Position numbers and translations under genes: made by a program. Positions 1 to 8,044 of a stretch of DNA of 12,459 nt are shown here, piece by piece (the stretch's first letter is position 1; every line of letters starts with the position of its first letter). Source of the DNA: JADKIH01 sp031367345 (GTDB lineage: Bacteria > Bacteroidota > Bacteroidia > AKYH767-A > 2013-40CM-41-45); contig JANLPR010000186.1 of NCBI GenBank assembly GCA_031367345.1, positions 1-12,459 of the forward strand, given 5' to 3'. The notes below the pieces were generated by a model. It was given only the letters and a program-made list of their open reading frames with translations. It was not told the DNA's origin and made no database searches.

Positions 1-118
1 TCACGATTCACGATTCACGATTCACGATTCACGATTCACGATTCACGATTCACGATTCACGATTCACGATTCACGATTCACGATTCACGATTCACGATTC
101 ACGATTCACGATTCACGA
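1..118. repeat. Perfect heptanucleotide tandem array (TCACGAT)n
   Basis: The plus strand reads TCACGAT 16 times without a single mismatch, followed by TCACGA, and the repeat then breaks at base 119. It starts at base 1, so the true array is probably longer and cut by the window or contig edge. Because 7 is not a multiple of 3, all three frames on a strand share one 21-nt cycle. On the minus strand that cycle contains TGA, so every frame is closed. On the plus strand the cycle has no stop and would encode a repeating SRFTIHD heptapeptide. The last partial unit supplies the final Ser codon (TCG) and TGA stop of the minus-strand glycosyltransferase. There are no spacers, so this is not a CRISPR array. 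Function is unknown. Confidence 0.98.
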
Positions 119-1039
119 AATATTCGTATCGCCTATCAAATATAACGGTCGATTTCTGACATTTGTACTCAAGCGACTAATGTATTCGCCGATAATTCCG
201 ATACTTATTAGTTGAACTCCTCCGATAAATAAAATGGCAAGCATCAATGATGTCCAGCCTGGAACGTAATCTTTGGTAATCAACCGCGAATACAAAGCAT
301 AAATACTCAGTAAAAAAGTTATGCCTGAAACAAAAAAACCTGCAATGGTTGCAAACTTCAGAGGGAAATTTGAAAAAGAAGTAATTCCATCTAAAGCAAA
401 ACGTATCATTTTTTTGTAGGTATAGCCTGTTTCCCCGGCAAATCTCGGATCACGATCGTACTCTACAAATGTTTGTCGAAATCCTATCCACGATATTTGC
501 CCACGAAGAAATTTTTGCTGCTCAGGCATTTCTCGTAATGCTAAAACCACTTTTCGATCAATAATTCTGAAATCGCCTGTATCGACGGGAATATTAATAG
601 ATGTAATGCGTTTTAATGTTTGGTAAAAAAGTCGTGCCGTAAACTTTTTCATAAAGTTTTCTCCTTTACGTGCGCGACGCTTTGCATATACAACTTCGAA
701 ACCTTCTTGCCATTTTTTATAGAGATCAACAATCAATTCCGGCGGATCTTGTAAGTCGGCGTCTATAATAATAGCTGCTTTACTATTGCATTTATCAATA
801 CCGGCAGATACCGCAATTTGATGACCAAAGTTGCGCGAAAGATCGATGTATCGGACAGCAGGATTTTTATTTGCTAACTCTTTTATTAATTCCATGGAAC
901 GATCACGACTCCCATCATTAATAAAAACATATTCAACATCTAGATTCAACGAGTTAACTACACCGCTTAAACGGTCGAGTAGGATCTGAATGTTTCCCTC
1001 CTCATTATAAATTGGGATGATGATCGAAAGATCTTTCAA
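113..1039 (-). CDS. GtrB/DPM1-like family 2 glycosyltransferase with two C-terminal membrane helices
   Basis: Predicted to transfer a sugar from a nucleotide-sugar to polyprenyl phosphate at the inner face of the cytoplasmic membrane, giving a lipid-linked donor. Seen in the 308-residue product: LSIIIPIYNEE at residues 4-14, NDGS at 41-44, the metal-binding DAD at 93-95 within DADLQDPPE, TGDFR at 154-158, KFLRG at 176-180, and FAGETGYTYKKM at 200-211. Two hydrophobic segments follow at about 226-249 and 262-286, then a basic tail ending in RPLYLIGDTNIS. This is the usual architecture and length of GtrB-type enzymes. The start is TTG: the only in-frame upstream codons before a TAA are ATC AAT AAA ATT, and the next Met is residue 49, inside the catalytic domain. 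The last codon and stop lie in the heptamer array. The gene is divergent from the DUF2079 gene. The sugar is not predictable. Confidence 0.93.
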   Translation of the reverse strand: MKDLSIIIPIYNEEGNIQILLDRLSGVVNSLNLDVEYVFINDGSRDRSMELIKELANKNPAVRYIDLSRNFGHQIAVSAGIDKCNSKAAIIIDADLQDPPELIVDLYKKWQEGFEVVYAKRRARKGENFMKKFTARLFYQTLKRITSINIPVDTGDFRIIDRKVVLALREMPEQQKFLRGQISWIGFRQTFVEYDRDPRFAGETGYTYKKMIRFALDGITSFSNFPLKFATIAGFFVSGITFLLSIYALYSRLITKDYVPGWTSLMLAILFIGGVQLISIGIIGEYISRLSTNVRNRPLYLIGDTNIS

Positions 1040-1346
1040 AATTTTATTGATTTATGGTGAATGTTTTTGGCGAATAGTATAGGTTAATGCTTTTTATTGT
1101 GGTATTTCTTAGTTGTTACTCATACCTTACGATGTGTGAAAAATATTAAATAATTCGGATATGCGCTAATTACATCGCTAATAAAAATCGCAAACGGATT
1201 TATCCTTTGCCTTGAATCGAAGACTGATTTTCAAAATCTGCAACAATTTATTCCTGAATAGTAGTACATTTGACGATCTTCATAGAAAAAAACATTCATT
1301 AGTGCATTGAATTAACGAGCGGAAAAACCAAAGAAGCAGATAAATT
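1040..1346. other. Divergent intergenic region (307 bp)
   Basis: This AT-rich gap lies between the 5' ends of the minus-strand glycosyltransferase and the plus-strand DUF2079 gene, so it must carry any promoters for both. On the plus strand TACATTTG at 1265-1272 matches the Bacteroidota -7 consensus TAnnTTTG, but no TTG is present at the expected -33 spacing. No minus-strand equivalent (CAAAnnTA on the plus strand) was found. No convincing gene, hairpin terminator or RNA was seen. Confidence 0.6.
1265..1272 (+). promoter_or_regulatory. Possible -7 box for the DUF2079 gene
   Basis: TACATTTG fits TAnnTTTG exactly and lies 74 bases before the ATG at 1347. The -33 TTG that normally accompanies it about 19-21 bases upstream is absent. 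An 8-mer with six fixed bases occurs often by chance in AT-rich DNA, so this is weak. Confidence 0.22.
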
Positions 1347-2798
1347 ATGACTAAAAAGCAAAAAACAACTCTCTTTGTTCTTGTACTAATCTATACCGCA
1401 ATTTTTTCGTCTGTTTCTATCGTTAATCATTATTTTTTTAGAACACATGCCCATGATCTTGGGATAGAAACGAACACCATTTTCGATTATGCACATTTTA
1501 GAGTAAACGATTGCATGTTAATGCAACCTCAATTCAATAATGTTTTGAGCGACCATTTTTCAATATTGCCAATGGTTTACTCCCCTCTCATTTATATATT
1601 TGGCTCTTATACGTTACTTATTGTTCAGCTATTATTTATACTTATTGGAGGAATCGGAATTTACAAATATGTAAGTTTAAAAGCGAAAGATAATTGGCTG
1701 GGAATACTAGCTACAGTACACTTCTTTTCACTTTGGGGAATATACACCGCTCTTGCTTTTGATGCTCACAATAATGTGATGGCGGCAATGATCGTCCCCT
1801 GGTTTTTTTATTTTTTTGAAAAGAATCAACTAAAAAAAGCATTCTTGTTTTTTGCCCTTGTTATTTTCGCAAAAGAAAATATGGCATTGTGGACCTTGTT
1901 CATAGCAATAGGATTACTTTTGGTAAATTTTAAGAATAAAGAGCGGAGGAAATTCTTATTTCTTATGGCAATTACATCTGTTGTTTATTTTATAACAGTG
2001 ATGCAATTTATTATGCCCGCATTAGCAAACGATGGAAGAGCTTATTTGCACTTCGAATACCATGCACTTGGAAATAATTTTGGTGAAGTGGTGGTAAATA
2101 TTTTAAAACACCCTATCAAAACATTTTCTCTCTTTTTTGAAAATCATAGCGGAGAAGCTATTTACGATACTTATAAATCGGAGCTGCATTTTATTATTCT
2201 ACTCTCAGGAGGAATAGCTCTTTTTATTCGGCCGCAATTTTTAATCATGCTTATTCCAATTTATGCGCAAAAATTGTTTTCAGATGACGCAATTAAATGG
2301 GGACTTGGTTATCATTATTCAATTGAATTTGTACCGATTATTACAATTGCATTGTTTACATGTATCAACGAGTTGAAAGCGATAAAACTAAAATACGTCA
2401 CAGCTGGTTTAGCAATTAGTACAACTATTTTTTGTACTCTTTATACAGTTAATAGCGCGCAATCTATCCCTTATTTGAAAGAAGAATTGCAGTTTACAAA
2501 AGGCATTCATTATAAACGGAATTTTGACATCAATAATGTTTATGATCTAATGAAGCTTATTCCGGCAAATGCAAACGTTAGCGCATCGAATGTTATTGCA
2601 CCGCATTTATCGCTTCGTGATTATATTTATCTTTTTCCAACTGTTCAAAATGCAGAATACATTATCTTGTTAGATGATGGCGATGCATACCCGTTAACTT
2701 CGGATCAGATGAAAGGTGAAATAGCTAAATTATTGGCAAGTCCCGAGTGGAAACTTGAAAAAAAGGAAGGAATAGTTTATTTGTTTCGGAAGGTATAA
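1347..2798 (+). CDS. DUF2079 family integral membrane protein (GT-C-like)
   Basis: A 483-residue polytopic membrane protein recognised as DUF2079. Signature stretches are HDLGIE at 36-41, SDHFSILP at 68-75, FDAHNNVM at 138-145, AKEN at 175-178 and, in the extracytoplasmic C-terminal part, HLSLRDYIYLFP at 420-431. Hydrophobic segments lie at about 8-27, 79-107, 118-136, 142-156, 164-193, 202-223, 282-305, 327-340 and 349-367. The family has no settled activity. Its topology and the acidic residue in the first external loop (Asp37 here) resemble GT-C glycosyltransferases that use polyprenyl-phosphate sugars, so an envelope glycosyl transfer role is an inference. The neighbouring divergent GtrB-like gene could supply such a donor. 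The ATG at 1347 is preceded by an AT-rich leader without a Shine-Dalgarno sequence. It appears to be a single-gene unit, with 214 bp before the next gene. Confidence 0.85.
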   Translation: MTKKQKTTLFVLVLIYTAIFSSVSIVNHYFFRTHAHDLGIETNTIFDYAHFRVNDCMLMQPQFNNVLSDHFSILPMVYSPLIYIFGSYTLLIVQLLFILIGGIGIYKYVSLKAKDNWLGILATVHFFSLWGIYTALAFDAHNNVMAAMIVPWFFYFFEKNQLKKAFLFFALVIFAKENMALWTLFIAIGLLLVNFKNKERRKFLFLMAITSVVYFITVMQFIMPALANDGRAYLHFEYHALGNNFGEVVVNILKHPIKTFSLFFENHSGEAIYDTYKSELHFIILLSGGIALFIRPQFLIMLIPIYAQKLFSDDAIKWGLGYHYSIEFVPIITIALFTCINELKAIKLKYVTAGLAISTTIFCTLYTVNSAQSIPYLKEELQFTKGIHYKRNFDINNVYDLMKLIPANANVSASNVIAPHLSLRDYIYLFPTVQNAEYIILLDDGDAYPLTSDQMKGEIAKLLASPEWKLEKKEGIVYLFRKV

Positions 2799-2885
2799 TT
2801 CGTCAAGGTAAATTGCACTTGCTTGTTAGTTAATAGCTGCACTCAAAAGACGGCCGTTATAAGCATTCTCGCTACATTGATTTCA

Positions 2886-2916
2886 TTTGACTTGGTATAG
2901 CCGACCTTTGTATTTG
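2886..2916 (+). promoter_or_regulatory. Candidate Bacteroidota-type promoter for the PBP operon
   Basis: TTTG at 2886-2889 is followed after 19 bases by TGTATTTG at 2909-2916. This matches the TTTG -N19-21- TAnnTTTG promoter described for Bacteroidota with one deviation (G for A at the second base of the -7 box). It would start transcription near 2921-2925, leaving a leader of about 90 nt before the ATG at 3013. It is the best-spaced promoter match in the window, but rests on pattern only. Confidence 0.42.
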
Positions 2917-2983
2917 TTTTCATTTAATAATGGTTAATAAATATCGTTCATTTTTCTCAGTAATACATACTTTTATTACCTTC

Positions 2984-3007
2984 GGACCGTACACGGTACC
3001 TCGGTCT
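2984..3007 (+). promoter_or_regulatory. GC-rich dyad symmetry just before the PBP start codon
   Basis: Two nested inverted repeats occur in otherwise AT-rich DNA. ACCGT (2986-2990), two bases, then ACGGT (2993-2997) form a 12-bp perfect palindrome suited to a dimeric protein. GACCG (2985-2989) can also pair with CGGTC (3002-3006), extended by a G-T pair 2984/3007, to make a 5-6 bp RNA stem with a 12-nt loop. The stem would end 5 nt before the ATG, where it could limit ribosome access. Whether it is an operator, a leader hairpin or chance is undecided. Confidence 0.35.
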
Positions 3008-3012
3008 AAACA

Positions 3013-5217
3013 ATGCCAAAATCTTCCCAATCTTTTACTAAATACATCCGCGCTTTTTGGATAATTATTTCCTGCGGTGTATTGTTTTTAATTTTAGTAA
3101 TCTTTCTTGCCGCCAAAGGTTATATCGGTGAAGAACTTCCAAGTTTTGAAGACCTCGAAAACCCAAAAAGTAATCTCGCCTCTGAAGTAGTATCGAGCGA
3201 TCTTGCAGTGATCGGAAAATATTACATTCAAAATAGAACCAATATCCATTACAGTGAGTTATCTCCAAATGTGATTAATGCGCTGAAAGCAACTGAAGAT
3301 ATACGATTTGAAAAGCATAGCGGCGTTGATCTTCGAGGATTGTTGCGTGTGGTTTTTCGTGCCGGGAGCGCCGGTGGTGGAAGTACTCTTACGCAACAGC
3401 TAGCAAAGAATTTATTTCACTCGAAACCGAATTCGAAACTACAACGCGTTATTCAGAAAGTTCAAGAGTGGGTAATTTCTGTTGAATTGGAACGCCGATA
3501 TACAAAGGATGAAATATTGGCAATGTATCTAAATACAGTTGAGTTTAGCAGCAATGCTTTTGGAATTAAGTCGGCAACTCAAACGTATTTTGCTAAAACT
3601 CCTGACAAGCTTTCTATTCCTGAAGCTGCTGTACTTGTGGGTATGTTGCAGGCCCCTACAAAATTCAATCCGGCAAGAAATCCGAAAAATTCATTGGCTA
3701 GACGGAATATCGTTCTTTCACAAATGAATAAATATAATTTCATCAACAATCACGAATTTGATTCTTTAAAAGCATTGCCGATCAAATTGAATTTTCAAGT
3801 GGATGACCATAATTTTGGATTAGCAACCTATTTCAGAGAAGAACTTCGTGGAGAACTTTTGTCTTGGTGTAAAGAACATGTAAATAATGCAACCGGTAAA
3901 CCTTACAATTTATATACCGACGGATTAAAAATTTACACTACGATCAATTCGAAAATGCAACGATATGCTGAAGAGGCTATGAAAGAGCACATGACGGAGT
4001 TGCAGAAAAAATTTAACGAGCATTGGAAAACAAAAGAACCATGGGAAGGGCATCCTGAAATTATTAAGGATGGAATGAAACGTACCGATCGTTACATTTC
4101 AATGAAGGCAGATAACGCAAGTGATAAAGAAATTGATAAAGCATTCAAAGAAAAAGTAGCAATGACTATTTTTACTTGGAATGGTGAAGTTGATACTGTG
4201 CTTTCTCCACTCGACAGCTTGAAATATTATAAGAAATTTTTGCAAGCCGGCTTTATGTCGATGGATCCTATTAGCGGATATGTAAAAGCGTGGGTTGGTG
4301 GTGATGATTATCGCTATTTTAAATATGATCACGTAAAAGCCGGTCGTCGACAAGTTGGATCTACTTTCAAACCATTTCTATATACATTAGCAATGCAAGA
4401 AGGCTATTCTCCTTGCTATCGTATTCCTAATGTACGCGTCACTTTCGATTTGCCTACAGGAGAACAATGGTCGCCCGAAAATGCCGATGGTAAATATGGT
4501 GGTATGCTTACTCTCAAACAAGGTCTTGCGGAATCCGTGAATTGTATCTCTGCTTATCTTATGAAGCAATTCGGTCCTCAAGCAATGATTGACATTGCTC
4601 GAAGAATGGGAATCACTTCACCAATAGATGCAGTGCCATCTATTTGTTTGGGAACTCCTGATGTTTCTGTTTATGAAATGGTAGGCGCTTATTCTACTTT
4701 TGCCAATAAAGGAGTGTGGACTCAACCAACATATCTTTTACGGATTGAAGATAAGAATGGAAATATACTGCAAGATTTTGTGCCAAGAAAAGTTGAAGCG
4801 ATAAATGAGGAAACGGCTTATCTGATGTTGAGTCTTATGCAAGGTGTTGTTCAGTTTGGTACCGGAGCACGACTACGTGGACAGTATAAATTAACGAACC
4901 CCATCGCAGGTAAAACCGGAACTACACAAAATCAAAGTGATGGTTGGTTTATGGGACTAACTCCTGATCTAGTGTCGGGTTGTTGGGTGGGTGCTGAAGA
5001 TAGAATCGTGCACTTTCGTTCGCTCGACTTAGGACAAGGTGCAAGAACAGCATTGCCTATTTGGGCTTTGTATATGCAAAAAATATATGCTGATAAAGGA
5101 ATCAATTTGTCGAAAAGGGATTTCACTCCACCGGCAGAAAAATTAAGTGTTGAATTGAATTGCGACAAATACATTCAACCAGGATCTACGCATAATAGAG
5201 ATACAGATAATTTTTAA
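3013..5217 (+). CDS. mrcA: Class A penicillin-binding protein (PBP1a type, transglycosylase-transpeptidase)
   Basis: A bifunctional peptidoglycan synthase of 734 residues that polymerises lipid II and cross-links stem peptides in the periplasm. A single membrane anchor lies at about 11-34. The GT51 transglycosylase domain (about 60-240) shows EDIRFEKHSGVD at 95-106 with catalytic Glu95, GGSTLTQQLAKNL at 122-134, RRYTKDEILAMYLN at 161-174, and APTKFNPARNP at 214-224. After a linker, the transpeptidase domain has the active-site STFK at 450-453 (nucleophile Ser450), SVN at 508-510 and KTGT at 634-637. All catalytic motifs are intact and the length is typical of the family. The C-terminus is a short polar tail. 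No Shine-Dalgarno sequence is visible. The next gene, scoA, starts 10 bases downstream, so co-transcription is likely, although the functions do not obviously connect. The symbol is by class; ponA is also used for such proteins. Confidence 0.96.
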   Translation: MPKSSQSFTKYIRAFWIIISCGVLFLILVIFLAAKGYIGEELPSFEDLENPKSNLASEVVSSDLAVIGKYYIQNRTNIHYSELSPNVINALKATEDIRFEKHSGVDLRGLLRVVFRAGSAGGGSTLTQQLAKNLFHSKPNSKLQRVIQKVQEWVISVELERRYTKDEILAMYLNTVEFSSNAFGIKSATQTYFAKTPDKLSIPEAAVLVGMLQAPTKFNPARNPKNSLARRNIVLSQMNKYNFINNHEFDSLKALPIKLNFQVDDHNFGLATYFREELRGELLSWCKEHVNNATGKPYNLYTDGLKIYTTINSKMQRYAEEAMKEHMTELQKKFNEHWKTKEPWEGHPEIIKDGMKRTDRYISMKADNASDKEIDKAFKEKVAMTIFTWNGEVDTVLSPLDSLKYYKKFLQAGFMSMDPISGYVKAWVGGDDYRYFKYDHVKAGRRQVGSTFKPFLYTLAMQEGYSPCYRIPNVRVTFDLPTGEQWSPENADGKYGGMLTLKQGLAESVNCISAYLMKQFGPQAMIDIARRMGITSPIDAVPSICLGTPDVSVYEMVGAYSTFANKGVWTQPTYLLRIEDKNGNILQDFVPRKVEAINEETAYLMLSLMQGVVQFGTGARLRGQYKLTNPIAGKTGTTQNQSDGWFMGLTPDLVSGCWVGAEDRIVHFRSLDLGQGARTALPIWALYMQKIYADKGINLSKRDFTPPAEKLSVELNCDKYIQPGSTHNRDTDNF

Positions 5218-5227
5218 AACTACTACG

Positions 5228-5926
5228 ATGAATAAAGTTGTTGCAAATGCTGATGAAGCTATTCGTGATATGCAAGATAATATGACGGTAATGGTTGGTG
5301 GATTTGGATTGTGTGGAATACCTGAGAAAGCAATTGCTGCTATGGTAAAGAAAGGTGTGCGAGGTTTAACGTGTATCAGTAACAATGCAGGTGTAGATGG
5401 ATTTGGATTAGGATTACTCCTACATTCAAAGCAGATAAAAAAAATGATTGCAAGTTATGTTGGAGAGAATGCTGAGTTCGAACGACAAATGCTATCGGGA
5501 GAATTAGAAGTAGATCTTATTCCACAGGGAACTTTAGCAACAAGATGTTTAGCTGCAGGATATGGAATGCCTGCAATATTTACAGCTGCCGGCGTTGGAA
5601 CAGAAGTAGCAGAAGGAAAAGAAACTAGAAAATTTAACGGTAAGGAGTATTTAATGGAATATGCTTTCGATGCGCAGTTTGCTTTGGTTAAAGCCTGGAA
5701 GGGCGATACCCATGGCAATCTAATTTTTCATGAGACAGCAAGAAATTTTAATCCATTGATGGCAATGGCAGGAAAAATTACTGTAGCAGAAGTTGAAGAG
5801 CTAGTGCCTGCCGGTGAACTTGATCCTAATAATATTCATACACCGGGCATTTATGTTCATCGCATTTTTAAAGGTGAGAATTATGAGAAACGAATAGAGC
5901 AGCGAACAGTTAGAAAAAGAAACTGA
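5228..5926 (+). CDS. scoA: Succinyl-CoA:3-ketoacid CoA transferase subunit A
   Basis: The alpha subunit of a heteromeric family I CoA-transferase, which moves CoA between succinyl-CoA and acetoacetate (ketone body and branched amino acid catabolism) in the cytoplasm. The 232-residue product carries the subunit A signature GGFGLCGIPE at 24-33, SNNAGVDGFGLGLL at 51-64, ERQMLSGELEVDLIPQGTLA at 85-104 and the GGV-like TAAGVGTEVAEGK at 119-131. Length is normal for a stand-alone A subunit. The active-site Glu lies in subunit B, encoded here as scoB at 8064-8726, so this chain alone would be inactive. The two genes normally sit side by side; here a 606-codon membrane-protein gene and a 308-bp gap separate them. 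scoA begins 10 bases after the PBP gene and ends 8 bases before the membrane-protein gene, which suggests one transcript. Codon choice leans to A-ending codons, unlike scoB. Confidence 0.95.
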   Translation: MNKVVANADEAIRDMQDNMTVMVGGFGLCGIPEKAIAAMVKKGVRGLTCISNNAGVDGFGLGLLLHSKQIKKMIASYVGENAEFERQMLSGELEVDLIPQGTLATRCLAAGYGMPAIFTAAGVGTEVAEGKETRKFNGKEYLMEYAFDAQFALVKAWKGDTHGNLIFHETARNFNPLMAMAGKITVAEVEELVPAGELDPNNIHTPGIYVHRIFKGENYEKRIEQRTVRKRN

Positions 5927-5934
5927 TTTAATTT

Positions 5935-7755
5935 ATGGATCAGGTTATCAAAACCGAATTATTTTGGAAAAGTAACAAACCATGGAGTAAGTATTCCATT
6001 GGACTCATCGTTGTTTTTTGGATAGCTCTCTTTTTTATTAATAAAGAATGGAATCACCAGCATATTACTAGCGATGTAATTATTTATTACGATTATCTGC
6101 CGGCTAAATTTATCTACAAAGATCTTTCGCTTCAATTTACTCTTGCTGATCCGAAAAAATATGAATTGCAGTTCTGGCCTCAAACAACATCTGATGGTAA
6201 ACTAGTTTTGAAAATGACCATGGGCCTTTCATATTTGTATGGTCCGTTTTTTTTTATCGCTAATGAAGTTGCTAAGCTGAAAGGTTATCCGGTCGATGGT
6301 TTTTCTTTGCCATATCAGGTAGGATTAATGATTAGTGCATTATTTTATTTATTCATTGGACTTTATTTTTTGCGTAAACTATTGCTATTGTTTTACGATG
6401 AGGTAAGTACTGCAATAACAATTATTAGTATTTACTTCGGCACAAATTTGCTTTGGTACACAACGGGCGAAGCACTTATGTCACACGGATTTCTTTTTTC
6501 AGTTTCAGCAGCATACTTGTATTTAATGGTAATGTGGTCTGAAAAGCCTACACTAATACGAACAATTTTTTTAGGAGCACTAATTGGTTTGATGATTTTG
6601 ATTCGACCAACAATGACGATGATGTTGATCCCTTTTGTATATTATTTATTAAGTAGGGAAGGAACGTTCAAAAAAATGATTGCATTTTTATGGAAACAGA
6701 AAGTGAAAATTATTTTAATGATTGTTTTTTGTTTTTTAGTATTACTTCCTCAATCACTGTATTGGCATTCAATAACCGGAAAATATATATATTACAGTTA
6801 TACACAAGAGCGTTTTTTTTGGAATCATCCTCATATTTTTGATGCTTTAATAAGTTATCGTAAAGGTTGGTTAATCTATTCTCCAATCATGATCATTTCT
6901 ATTTTTGGATTATTCGTAATGAAGAATAAAGAGAGGCTGTTTTTGAAAGGAATTGTAATCACACTGATCTGTGCATTGTATATTTTATTTTGTTGGTGGA
7001 CTTGGTCGTACGGAGGATCATTTGGATCTCGACCTATGGTAGATTATTACGCAATGTTAGCAATACCATTTGCTTCAGGAATAAATTATTTCAGAGAAAA
7101 TGTACGAAGAGCTTATTTCTTTATTCCTATTGCTAGTTTTCTTTTATTTGTTGGTTTGTTTCAAAACTGGCAATACTCTAAAGGAATGATTCATTTTGAT
7201 GGAAATACAAAAAGATCGTATTGGAAAAATTTTCTACGATTTTCTTTTGCTCCCGGTTGGTGGGATACTTTAGAGCGACCGGATTATGATGCTGCGATAA
7301 AAGGAATTGACGCAATAGATCGGCCGGGAAAAGACAGATATAATTTCGATTACCTAAAATATAGCAATCACCAATTTATTGTAACCAACTTTGCAATATT
7401 GAATCGAAGCAACAAATACTCTCACGCACTTACCATTCCACTAGAAGACATTAAAAAATTAAAAATCGATTCGGTATATATTAATACTTCGATGTTGTGT
7501 TTTGATAAATTGAAAGAAAAAGATTTGACGGCTATTTTTTCATTTAAGAATAATCAAGTAGAAAGGTTTTCCTACAATCCTGATCTTAAAACAAACAATA
7601 TATATATTCAAAATAAATGGGTAAAATTACAGACTGGAATTTGGATTGATTCAACGCAAGTTTCTTTATTCGATCAATTGGAAATTTTTATCTCAAACAA
7701 AACTGATAATACCGTGCTTTTTAAAGATTATACTGTTAGTTATACTACAAGATAA
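5935..7755 (+). CDS. Large GT-C-like polytopic membrane protein, probable envelope glycosyltransferase
   Basis: A 606-residue protein with a membrane part (about 1-410) and a C-terminal, probably extracytoplasmic, domain (about 415-606). Hydrophobic segments lie near 19-36, 97-112, 129-153, 158-176, 184-201, 208-239, 257-272, 313-329, 337-354, 370-382 and 393-408. The first external loop has ITSDVIIYYDYLPAKFIYKD at 44-63, with Asp47 and Asp53 as possible catalytic acids, as in GT-C enzymes. The stretch WWTWSYGGSFGSRP at 354-367 followed by DYYAMLAIPFA is reminiscent of a pattern I associate with Bacteroidota GT-C-like proteins. The fold assignment is by motif and topology; no precise family is claimed, and donor and acceptor are unknown. 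The C-terminal part has alternating short strands and may bind a glycan. The gene sits between scoA and scoB, 8 bases after scoA. Its base composition is more AT-rich than that of the sco genes. Confidence 0.72.
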   Translation: MDQVIKTELFWKSNKPWSKYSIGLIVVFWIALFFINKEWNHQHITSDVIIYYDYLPAKFIYKDLSLQFTLADPKKYELQFWPQTTSDGKLVLKMTMGLSYLYGPFFFIANEVAKLKGYPVDGFSLPYQVGLMISALFYLFIGLYFLRKLLLLFYDEVSTAITIISIYFGTNLLWYTTGEALMSHGFLFSVSAAYLYLMVMWSEKPTLIRTIFLGALIGLMILIRPTMTMMLIPFVYYLLSREGTFKKMIAFLWKQKVKIILMIVFCFLVLLPQSLYWHSITGKYIYYSYTQERFFWNHPHIFDALISYRKGWLIYSPIMIISIFGLFVMKNKERLFLKGIVITLICALYILFCWWTWSYGGSFGSRPMVDYYAMLAIPFASGINYFRENVRRAYFFIPIASFLLFVGLFQNWQYSKGMIHFDGNTKRSYWKNFLRFSFAPGWWDTLERPDYDAAIKGIDAIDRPGKDRYNFDYLKYSNHQFIVTNFAILNRSNKYSHALTIPLEDIKKLKIDSVYINTSMLCFDKLKEKDLTAIFSFKNNQVERFSYNPDLKTNNIYIQNKWVKLQTGIWIDSTQVSLFDQLEIFISNKTDNTVLFKDYTVSYTTR

Positions 7756-7855
7756 AAAAGTATATCATCAGATTTTTTTCATTTTCATATTTCTTCTCAA
7801 TAAAAATGTTAGTTCATTCTTAGATCAGGAATTCAAAATTATCGATTTGAGTTAA

Positions 7856-8026
7856 ATGAAAAATTTAAGTCAATTTCTATTGTCAATGAACAGAATCTTC
7901 AACCTTGCTATACTTATTCTTTCGTTTTCAACCTCCTTCATTTCATTAGAGGGTATTAACTCCAAATATCATGTAAGTAGTCGTTTTTTAGTCAATAAAG
8001 AATGCAATGAATCCTATTATTTCTAA
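7856..8026 (+). CDS. Marginal 56-residue ORF with a signal-like N-terminus
   Basis: ATG at 7856 opens a 56-codon frame ending in TAA at 8024-8026. The product has a basic start and a hydrophobic stretch (NLAILILSFSTSFISL at about residues 16-31), with another Met at residue 11 (MNRIF) directly before that stretch, giving a signal-peptide shape. The remainder (about 32-56) is polar, with one Cys, and matches no family I know. There is no Shine-Dalgarno sequence, though that is normal here. AT-rich DNA readily produces such frames, so this may be noise. Confidence 0.22.
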   Translation: MKNLSQFLLSMNRIFNLAILILSFSTSFISLEGINSKYHVSSRFLVNKECNESYYF

Positions 8027-8036
8027 ATATTAATGA

Positions 8037-8044
8037 TATTTTTG
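8037..8044 (+). promoter_or_regulatory. Possible -7 box for the scoB operon
   Basis: TATTTTTG is an exact TAnnTTTG match. Transcription would start near 8050, giving a short leader of about 13 nt before the ATG at 8064. No TTTG is present 19-21 bases upstream. It is supported by the 308-bp gap, which makes a separate promoter for scoB and the acetylation genes plausible. Confidence 0.33.

Noticed and set aside
1..118. Repeat array as a CRISPR
   Set aside because: The 7-bp units follow each other with no spacers, and no cas gene is present.
1087..1149. 20-residue lipoprotein-like ORF (MLFIVVFLSC...) in the divergent gap
   Set aside because: It is too short, ends 10 residues after the Cys, and is easily produced by chance in T-rich DNA.
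3013..5926. A functional link between the penicillin-binding protein and scoA because of the 10-bp gap
   Set aside because: Close spacing supports co-transcription only. No shared pathway is evident, so no functional claim is made.
7646..7855. 69-codon plus-strand frame across the end of the GT-C-like gene
   Set aside because: Half of it overlaps the longer gene in another frame and the rest is Phe/Ile/Leu from T-rich DNA. It was also considered as a frameshifted extension of the GT-C-like protein, but that protein ends plausibly at 7755.
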